In this document: positions 56,941 through 64,000 of the stretch, one piece after another
Numbering within the stretch: the first letter of the stretch is position 1
Layout: each line of letters opens with the position of its first letter
Origin: Nemertoderma westbladi
Taxonomy: Eukaryota; Xenacoelomorpha; Nemertodermatida; Nemertodermatidae
Direction: 5' to 3'
Assembly (NCBI GenBank): GCA_032718475.1
Contig: JAUCBJ010004375.1
Location: 51,675-115,674 of the forward strand
DNA length: 64,000 nucleotides
Position numbers and translations under genes: made by a program
The notes under the pieces: generated by a model
What the model was told of the DNA's origin: nothing
Seen by the model: the letters and a program-made list of their open reading frames with translations, nothing else
Databases searched by the model: none

Positions 56941-57944
56941 ATACTGACAATGTCAACTGAATACTTTAGAACCATACGGGATGAACTCAATAAATGAAGC
57001 AGTTGTTGTTAACTCATACGGTCTACAAGCCTTTAATCCCTCTTAGAGACTCGTACTGTAAAACATTTTAAATATATAATATAATTTTAAATTGTGTAGT
57101 TTCTTAGAAACAAACATTTACTATAATTTAGCTACAATAATAGCATGAATAGGTGTAATGCCAAATCGAAAATTTGCGAAATAAATATATCTTTTTAAAA
57201 ACAGCGGGATATTGGTCTCTTTATTATTTACTTCAATTTATTATTATTGATTGACCGGATCACGTCACGCACCCTGTGGTTGTTTTTATCTACTTGAGTT
57301 TTATAATTTATACAATATTAATTAAAAAAATGTATATATTTGAAAGCATTGAAGTCTATGATAGCAGCCCCAAATGAATAGATAATATATAAATAAATAA
57401 TTATTTATTAAATTATAATGTTAAATACATTTAGTAATAGTTTTAAATTATAATACTATATTATAAACACCCAGTATGTAGTAGGAATATACAGTATAAT
57501 AATTGATGTGACAAAGATGACATGAATGGAGGAGTATCAGGCAAAATCGATCAATCAAAATAATAATTCATCTAAACTTGAATATTGGAATAGTCCGAGG
57601 CAGGAACCAGTAAATGATTATTGGTAATCTGTTTATCTCAAGGGTGTATCTTCTTATCTCTCGCAGATTTCCGGAGATGATGCATTAGTAAATGTATTCA
57701 ATTCAATTCTAGTGGGATCACAATGTGGCTCTTGCGGTACATCATTAGGTTTGCCTCTCTACTACTGTAAGCTTTACCATTATTTAAGCTACAAGTAAGA
57801 GCACCTCAGATATCCACTGGATAAGATTTTGCATTAAAACTCCAATGTAAATAAATGAAAGAGCCGTCCTATCCATCATAGGTCCATCGATTACTTAGAA
57901 AATACGATTAATAATTACAAAATAGATTGTCATCAATGTACATA
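56941..57944. other. AT-rich non-coding stretch
   Basis: An open stretch after CTCTCGCAG at 57666 (ISGDDALVNVFNSILVG) has an acceptor-like start but no clear donor and no Cys-loop motif. I do not call it an exon. Confidence 0.35.
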
Positions 57945-58420
57945 CGACTTAGGTGATGCATTGATCTTCGTGTATCATGTAAAATATTTGCCAACGATGT
58001 AAAGCTATAGACACAAACTTCAGATAGATTAATACGTAACAAATCCTTATCGGATTTGGAAATGTGGTCTGCCACAGGGCAACTGCATATTTCAGCACAC
58101 AAATGCAGCGTGCTTCACATCGACTCGGCTGACCGCACCTACTGCCAATATAATAATATGTTAGTGGGAAGTTATTAAATGTAGATACATCTCGTAGGTA
58201 CTTTGGTATTAAAAGTGCAGTAACCTTATTTTTGATACGTGGTATGTTTACATACATACCACGACATACATGATATGTTTGTCGTGAACAAACTGCAAAA
58301 GGCTTTCAAAATGATCAACCTTATATTTAAGTGCTTTCACACCAACAACAGTAGAGCATTCATTATAGCTCATAAATCTTATGTGCGACCCTTGTTAGAA
58401 TACTGTGAGGTCGTCAGTGT
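57945..58420 (+). pseudogene. Jockey/CR1-type LINE relic (RT palm and thumb)
   Basis: Readable pieces in order: IFANDVKLY (from FADDxKLY, catalytic pair damaged), GQLHISAHKCSVLHI, RRYFGIKSAV (from DLGI), VNKLQKAFKMINLIFKCF, and SYVRPLLEYCEVV. This is the usual order FADD, WQLxxxxxKC, kDLGV, HI..KA...L..R.F, YVRPxLEYxxxVW of jockey/CR1 elements. It carries several stops and frameshifts. Confidence 0.7.
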
Positions 58421-58477
58421 GGTCTCCGTATCATTTAGATATAGATTTAATTGAGCCTTCCTGCGATATTTTACACA

Positions 58478-59503
58478 GTTTTCTGTAACAGTTTTCTGCA
58501 ACAGTTTTCTGCAACAGTTTTCAGTAACAGTTTTCTGCAACAGTTTTCTGCCACAGTTTTCTGTAACAGTTTTCTGCAACAGTTTTCTGCAACAGTTTTC
58601 TGTAACAGTTTTCTGCAACAGTTTTCTGTAACAGTTTTCTGCCACAGTTTTCTGCAACAGTTTTCTGCCACAGTTTTCTGCAACAGTTTTCTGCCACAGT
58701 TTTCTGCAACAGTTTTCTGCAACAGTTTTCTGTAACAGTTTTCTGCAACAGTTTTCTGTAACAGTTTTCTGTAACAGTTTTCTGCAACAGTTTTCTGCCA
58801 CAGTTTTCTGTAACAGTTTTCTGCAACAGTTTTCTGCCACAGTTTTCTGTAACAGTTTTCTGCAACAGTTTTCAGTAACAGTTTTCTGCAACAGTTTTCT
58901 GCCACAGTTTTCTGTAACAGTTTTCTGCAACAGTTTTCTGTAACAGTTTTCTGCAACAGTTTTCTGTAACAGTTTTCTGTAACAGTTTTCTGCAACAGTT
59001 TTCTGCCACAGTTTTCTGTAACAGTTTTCTGCAACAGTTTTCTGCCACAGTTTTCAACAGTTTTCAGCAACAGTTTTCTGCCACAGTTTTCTGTAACAGT
59101 TTTCTGCAACAGTTTTCTGTAACAGTTTTCTGCAACAGTTTTCTGTAACAACAGTTTTCTGTAACAGTTTTCTGCAACAGTTTTCTGTAACAGTTTTCTG
59201 TAACAATTTTCTGCAACAGTTTTCTGCCACAGTTTTCTGTAACAGTTTTCTGCAGTTTTCTGTAACAGTTTTCTGTAACAGTTTTCTGCAACAGTTTTCT
59301 GCCACAGTTTTCTGTAACAGTTTTCTGCAACAGTTTTCTGCCACAGTTTTCTGTAACAGTTTTCAGCAACAGTTTTCTGTAACAGTTTTCTGTAACAGTT
59401 TTCTGTAACAGTTTTCTGCAACAGTTTTCTGTAATAGTTTTCTGCAACAGTTTTCTGTAACAGTTTTCTGCAACAGTTTTCTGCAACAGTTTTCTGTAAT
59501 ATT
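58478..59503. repeat. 13-bp minisatellite, about 78 copies
   Basis: The unit TTTTCTGCAACAG has three main variants at two positions (CTGCAAC, CTGTAAC, CTGCCAC). Rare units have TTTTCAG or are shortened. Since 39 bp make 13 codons, the reverse strand stays open for hundreds of codons (QKTVTENCYRKLL repeated), which is a by-product of the unit and not evidence for a gene. A rare unit, TTTTCAGTAACAG, recurs at a spacing of 351 bp (27 units), hinting at block duplication. Confidence 0.95.
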
Positions 59504-60689
59504 AAAATACATCAGATTTGTGTGCTTTTGGAGCTAAATATTTTAGAACAAAATTTATTTACAATAATAAAAATAGAAACTGTTGTAGCGAAAACAGTGC
59601 TTTGCTGAACTACAGTTGCAACGTTCAGTTGTTTAATCTATGACCTGAAGATAGCCTTTTCTATAAATAATAACAACGTTGCTTTAAATATGCCTGACTA
59701 AAAATGCCATTGTTCCTATTTGGAACTGGCTTCCTGTCTGTGTGTTAGTTATCTCCGTGTCTAAAAACATTTTCTCTAAAAAGGTGGAAGGTCTGAATTT
59801 ACTTTCTTTTTGTTATTTTAAATGAGCTATGTGATAATAAATCTTTTTAATATGTTATTGTAATCGATTTTTGTTTGTTGTTTTTTGTTTATGTCGTTTT
59901 TTTTTGTTTGTATTGTTTGTGGTTTGTCGATGGCCCGAGGGCCGAGTACTATTTTGGGCGTAATGTCCTGATTCTATGTTTTTTTTATTGTTTTGTGGGG
60001 TGTAAGACTCTATTGTTTACCTGTTTATTTATTTTTATATATATTATTGTAATATCGTTAATTTATGTTTTTAAGTGGATCTTTTTTATAAATATTTTAT
60101 GTACTCAATATCGAATTTTATTTGCTAAAAAGTTATTTATTGTAAACTATTTTACAATTTTATAGATTTCTTTATTTCTTTATATGGAATTAATTTCGCA
60201 CTACCAAATCGCCAGGGCGACATATTTTCTAACTTTACATCGCAGTGCGACATTATTTCTCACTATGTCCCTACGACATACATTTACTATGTATTTCCAG
60301 AAAATCCAGTATGTCACCGCGTCATTATTAGGTTGTTCAAGAAACATTAAGTGTATAATTACAAATAGTTCCCCACAAATAAATGAAATTAGATTCGCCG
60401 TTGTTCATAATTGGCACTTTAAAGTTTTTATGGTCCTCATTTTGTTGTGTCATTTTGTTATTTGTTAAATCACTCGTGCCGTTGCTATAAATTTTAAGCT
60501 ATTGGAAATTTGTATGTTTTATATAACCCTGTTACTCTAACCTTGTTTGTTTATCTCAGGTGATTTTATTTTAATTAATATTTCACTGTTAAATAATAAT
60601 AATGAAACAGATGAAGACCTACTTACATCATTCTAGTGATCGAATTTAGACAATGCATCAAACATCAAATCGCTATATAAAGGTGCTTA
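59504..60689. other. T-rich non-coding stretch
   Basis: ATGGCCCGAGGGCCGAG at about 59930 is a small palindrome. The frames at 59875 and 60184 are hydrophobic products of T-rich DNA; no gene is supported. Confidence 0.4.
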
Positions 60690-61470
60690 CTTCTAAGGTG
60701 CTTACTGTTTAGACAAGGCTCTATAGTTTCACCTTTGCTTTTCTGTATAGTCTTAAATATTTTTATAGACTAATAATATCTAAGGTTGGTTGTTATATAG
60801 GCTCTTATTATTTTGGATGTTTAGCGTATGCTGATGATGTTTTATTGTTATGTCCGTCTTTAATAGGTCTACAATTTATGGTGAATGTGTTATTTTTTGT
60901 AAAGAATTTAACATACGTTTAAGTACAGACAGTAATCAAGTTAAGTGCAAATGTTAATGTATCCCTTTTCAGTTTGATTGGAACCCCCTGATTGTAGAAT
61001 TACTGTAAATGATATTGTTTCACCATGGGTGCAACAGGCGACACATTTAGGTGTTACGTTAGATTACAAGTGTTTAATAAAATAGTGATGTACTTCGTAA
61101 GAGAGCGGAATTTATTTCCAAATTAGCTAAACTCAGACAAGAATTTCATTTTGCTACTCCTAGTATTTTATGTAATATTCAAAGATTATATACAACTTCT
61201 TTCTACGGTTATCCCGTCTGGAACCTTTCTTCATTTAGTGTTAATAAAATATATACTGCGTGGAACATTAATGTTAGGCGTATTTGGAACTTACGTTATA
61301 ATAGTCACCGTTACATTGTAGAAGGATTGGTGTATTTTATACATCCTAAAGTTATGTTATGGAGCCGTTTAGTAGGCTTTGCGTTGGGGGTAATGAACTC
61401 CAGTAAACTAAGTGTCCGTTTTCTAAGTAGGTTATTATTTCATGAAGTACAAGTGGTAATAACCTGAGGT
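60690..61470 (+). pseudogene. Second LINE relic with YADD motif
   Basis: Readable pieces: FRQGSIVSPLLFCIVLNIFI (RT motif QGxxxSPxLF), GCLAYADDVLLLCPSLIGLQ (catalytic YADD intact), NPPDCRITVNDIVSPW then ATHLGVTLDYKC, RAEFISKLAKLRQEFHFA and LYTTSFYGYPVWNL. Typical palm-to-thumb order of a CR1-like LINE, different from the TAG-tailed family elsewhere in the window. Frameshifts and stops separate the pieces. Confidence 0.75.
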
Positions 61471-62124
61471 TAATAAGCAATGAATGCGGTATACCAATAA
61501 ATAAGCTGAATCCGGGTACTGTAAAAAGATGAATACATTATGCACCAGCTCCTGTTGGTAGTGTTATAGCGATAAATTTATGTACGGAGTTATCCAACAT
61601 TCTTAATATTGAATGTGTAGTACCGGCATTCAGTGTTCAAGTTCACTCAGTGTTCAATTTAATACTTTTAGTTTTAGTGTCCATGTCAATTATTGGGCTT
61701 CCGCTTTTTTTGTGTTTTTTTTGTTATTGTACGTACGTATGTAATGCATTGTTATTGTTGCCCAGCTACATATTTGGATAAACAAAATATTCCAGATTAT
61801 GATGCATTTATTAAATAGAATATAATAATAGCCTCGCGCTATTGCAAATCCATGCAACATATGAAAGGCCATATCTCAGCTATTTTTCAACGAAATTCAA
61901 ATTGTGTTACATATTTGGAATCCTTGCATGACCAGCTTTCCATACCAACCAACTATAAAGTTGAAGAATAACTGCGGTGTAACTGGAATAATATCCCTGG
62001 AGACACTTTTTTAAACGCTTGTAGCTAAAGATTGAAAGAAAAAATAAAAATTCTGGCTCACCCAGTCAGTGGTCGGGAGGTGAAACTATCTCTGTTTCAA
62101 ATTTTATGCAATTCATTAAGATTT
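61471..62124. other. Non-coding flank of the recent LINE insertion
   Basis: No gene is seen. Confidence 0.4.
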
Positions 62125-63821
62125 GTATAAAAATTAAGGCTGAATCACCAGCCGATCGCCTCAATGGTTGGAAAGCCCACTTTGAAAAGCTCCTCAATAA
62201 TGACAGGGTATTGCCTGATAACTTTATAGAAGTAAAAGTGTCTGAGTCTGTACTCCCAGATATTCCCATTGGCGATATCTCCTTTGCAGAAGTGAAGGCT
62301 GCTGCAAAGAGCATTAAGACCAATCGTGCCAGTGGAGTAGATGGTGTTCCCCCTGAGGTCTTTAAAATACCTGAGTGTTTAAAGGTCATCTATCCCATCA
62401 TAGTAGACATGTACCGTACAACAAGAGTCCCACAAGAAATGAAAACAAATAAGTTGGTGCCAGTTCCCAAGAAGGGCAACCTAACACTCTATGGTTCTTT
62501 TCGGGGAATCTCATTGATCTCGATTGCTGCAAAACTATACAATAGAATTCTATTAAATCGCATCAGGGATCCCATTGAGAGACTGCTACGTGGAAATCAG
62601 AATGGGTTCCGTAAAGGTCGTGGGACCATGGAGCCCATTTTGGCACTTAGAAGGATAATTGAAGAGTTATCAAAAAAGAAAGACAGGCATCTGGCTGTTA
62701 TCTTTGTTGACTTCTTCAAGGCCTTTGATTCAGTCTCTCGCTCACGTATGTTCAGCATACTTTCATTATATGGGATTCCTGATGAAATTATTGCAGCAAT
62801 CAGATCAGTATACGATGGTTCGACAACATTTGTGTCTACTGTTGACGGTGACACAGAACCATTTGAAGTGTTATGGGGCGTCCTCCAAGGAGACACACTT
62901 GCACCATTCTTGTTCATTATTGTGGTTGACTATGTTCTACGCATGTCCTTAGATCATCATAATGATGATGGGGTGATGATAACTCCACCTACTGGCTCCA
63001 GAAGTCGAGGAAATCCTGCCAAGTACCTAACTGATCTAGACTTTGCTGATGACTTAGGAGTACTCTCAGAATCATTAGAGGGAGCCCAGCGGCTCCTCAG
63101 CTCATTAGAACATGCTGCTTCTAGTGTTGGTCTTTTTATTAACTCCAGAAAGACCAAAATTCTGACAGTTAACTTTGAAAGTCCTCAGCAAGTCTCTGAT
63201 CGGATGAGCATAAGCTCAAAGGATGGTATGCTTGAGCATGTGGACGACTTCTGTTACCTGGGATCATGGATCCGGAAGTCAGGTGAGGACCTTCGAATAC
63301 GTAAGGGAAAGGCATGGGCAGCATTGAATAGGCTTTCCAGGATTTGGAAGTCACCTAGAATTAATCGGAAACTTAAGGTCCGATTATTTAGAGCAGCAGT
63401 AGTTCCAGTACTCCTCTACGGGAGTCCATGCTGGGCTCTAACTGCTGAGGACACCAAATCTCTGGATGGCACATTCACAAGAATGCTACGCCGGGTACAT
63501 TGTGTCAAGTACAATGCACACATCTCCAACCAGACACTATATAACATTGGAGGTGTCTCATTGGTTCCCCCAAGCTTGACACTAGAACAAAATCGCCTCC
63601 GCTTTGCAGGACATTGCTTTCGCCGTGAGGACCAGCCAGTGCATAATCTTGTACTTTGGCAGCCTCATGGAGTGAATAAGCATGGTGGACAGCCCATGAC
63701 TTTCTTGAGACGCATCTTAAAGGACACTGGCCTTAAAGATGCGGATGATCTAGCAAATGTCATGGGTGATAGGGAGTTGTGGCGGCGCAATTTTGTTGAC
63801 AAGCCGGCACAGCATTCTTAA
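62106..63821 (+). CDS. LINE reverse transcriptase, intact frame, 5'-truncated (copy 2)
   Basis: 571 codons. The first ten or so (MQFIKICIK) come from flanking DNA, and the LINE part begins at about 62137 with AESPADRLNGWKAHFEKLL. RT motifs are all present: NGFRKGRGTMEPILALRR, VIFVDFFKAFDSVSR, GVLQGDTLAPFLFI, DLDFADDLGVLSES and INSRKTKIL. The C-terminal region with LRFAGHCFRRED follows. The codons broken in copy 1 are sound here (CGT at the nonsense site; CTATTAAATCGC at the deletion site). The endonuclease half is missing, so it cannot transpose autonomously. Confidence 0.88.
   Translation: MQFIKICIKIKAESPADRLNGWKAHFEKLLNNDRVLPDNFIEVKVSESVLPDIPIGDISFAEVKAAAKSIKTNRASGVDGVPPEVFKIPECLKVIYPIIVDMYRTTRVPQEMKTNKLVPVPKKGNLTLYGSFRGISLISIAAKLYNRILLNRIRDPIERLLRGNQNGFRKGRGTMEPILALRRIIEELSKKKDRHLAVIFVDFFKAFDSVSRSRMFSILSLYGIPDEIIAAIRSVYDGSTTFVSTVDGDTEPFEVLWGVLQGDTLAPFLFIIVVDYVLRMSLDHHNDDGVMITPPTGSRSRGNPAKYLTDLDFADDLGVLSESLEGAQRLLSSLEHAASSVGLFINSRKTKILTVNFESPQQVSDRMSISSKDGMLEHVDDFCYLGSWIRKSGEDLRIRKGKAWAALNRLSRIWKSPRINRKLKVRLFRAAVVPVLLYGSPCWALTAEDTKSLDGTFTRMLRRVHCVKYNAHISNQTLYNIGGVSLVPPSLTLEQNRLRFAGHCFRREDQPVHNLVLWQPHGVNKHGGQPMTFLRRILKDTGLKDADDLANVMGDRELWRRNFVDKPAQHS
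62125..62136. repeat. Target-site duplication, left copy
   Basis: GTATAAAAATTA directly before the LINE sequence; identical to 63857-63868 right after the TAG tail. Confidence 0.85.
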
Positions 63822-63856
63822 AAATGCAGCTGCAATGCAGCATGCCGATCCTAGTA
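62137..63856 (+). mobile_element. Recent 5'-truncated LINE insertion, copy 2
   Basis: 1.72 kb, colinear with about 16284-18005 of copy 1 with very few differences, ending CCTAGTAG. The 12-bp perfect target duplication and an unbroken RT frame mark it as the youngest insertion in the window. Confidence 0.92.
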
Positions 63857-63868
63857 GTATAAAAATTA
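63857..63868. repeat. Target-site duplication, right copy
   Basis: GTATAAAAATTA, identical to 62125-62136. The first G could also belong to the TAG tail. Confidence 0.85.
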
Positions 63869-63876
63869 GAGGGGGC

Positions 63877-63898
63877 GGGGGGGGGGGGGGGGGGGGGG
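63877..63898. repeat. G22 homopolymer
   Basis: Uninterrupted G run, preceded by G5-C. It is one of several runs of 12-23 G or C in the right half of the window. Confidence 0.9.
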
Positions 63899-63908
63899 CG
63901 TGTCACTG

Positions 63909-63938
63909 AATTACGACACTATATTCTGGGACATGATG
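63909..63938 (-). repeat. Dispersed 30-bp motif, copy 3 (inverted)
   Basis: The reverse complement reads CATCATGTCCCAGAATATAG plus ten bases; it matches 52017-52046 at all but four positions. It lies about 10 bp from the G22 run. Confidence 0.6.
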
Positions 63939-64000
63939 TATGAGATGCAATGGCTTCAAGGTTTTGAGATCATTAATCCCATTAATTCCTAGATCCTTGA

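Noticed and set aside
57666-57800. Possible next receptor exon after CTCTCGCAG
   Set aside because: The peptide lacks the Cys-loop or any receptor motif and no good donor follows.
58379-59486. Reverse-strand ORFs of up to 316 codons (QKTVTENC repeats)
   Set aside because: By-product of the 13-bp unit; three frames overlap with the same repeated peptide and no flanking coding sequence.

Overview
This is metazoan nuclear DNA and almost certainly not bacterial. It has exons with GT/AG borders, several classes of eukaryotic retrotransposon and DNA transposon, large minisatellites and long AT-rich non-coding stretches. The best single-copy gene is a Cys-loop ligand-gated ion channel of the GABA-A/glycine-receptor type, so an animal with such receptors (probably an invertebrate) fits. 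The species cannot be fixed from the sequence.

Layout. 1-6000: a GC- and CpG-richer block with an unusual + strand element-like unit. A small basic ORF (977-1273) is followed in the same frame, after a single UGA-CUA stop context, by a 1044-codon ORF combining a DEDD 3'-5' exonuclease-like domain with three CCHC zinc knuckles; a third ORF without any ATG follows (5190-5837). A CG-rich palindrome recurs across this block. 6000-13200: AT-rich sequence with one intronless coiled-coil ORF on the - strand (8712-10601). 13203-14252: a 35-bp minisatellite. 14256-18010: a nearly full-length APE-type LINE with a TAGTAG tail, broken by a nonsense codon and a 2-nt deletion. 21536-28833: a 7.3-kb, 21-bp minisatellite with higher-order repeats. 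29021-29352: a MULE/FLYWCH-like relic. 31616-33362: a piggyBac-like non-autonomous element (TTAA ends) whose body is an inverted array of 152-bp units. 34921-35704: a mariner-like foldback element.

41824-55233: four + strand exons of the Cys-loop receptor N-terminal domain, including a probable 27-nt microexon. Its introns host a rearranged LINE copy (42434-44565) and a 4-kb DDE-type DNA transposon (47866-51909) with perfect 32-bp terminal inverted repeats, subterminal repeats and a two-ORF transposase on the - strand. The receptor's 3' exons were not found in the window. 56440-61470: relics of a Penelope-like GIY-YIG element and two LINEs, separated by a 13-bp minisatellite (58478-59503). 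62137-63856: a 5'-truncated LINE copy with an uninterrupted RT frame and a 12-bp target-site duplication, nearly identical to the 14-18 kb copy, so this family was mobile recently.

Apart from the receptor gene, the window is mostly mobile and tandemly repeated DNA. The most unusual parts are the exonuclease/zinc-knuckle unit at the left edge with its in-frame leaky-stop arrangement, the transposon in the receptor intron, and the two tandem arrays in which several reading frames stay open. Every domain call here is by eye; no database search was possible.
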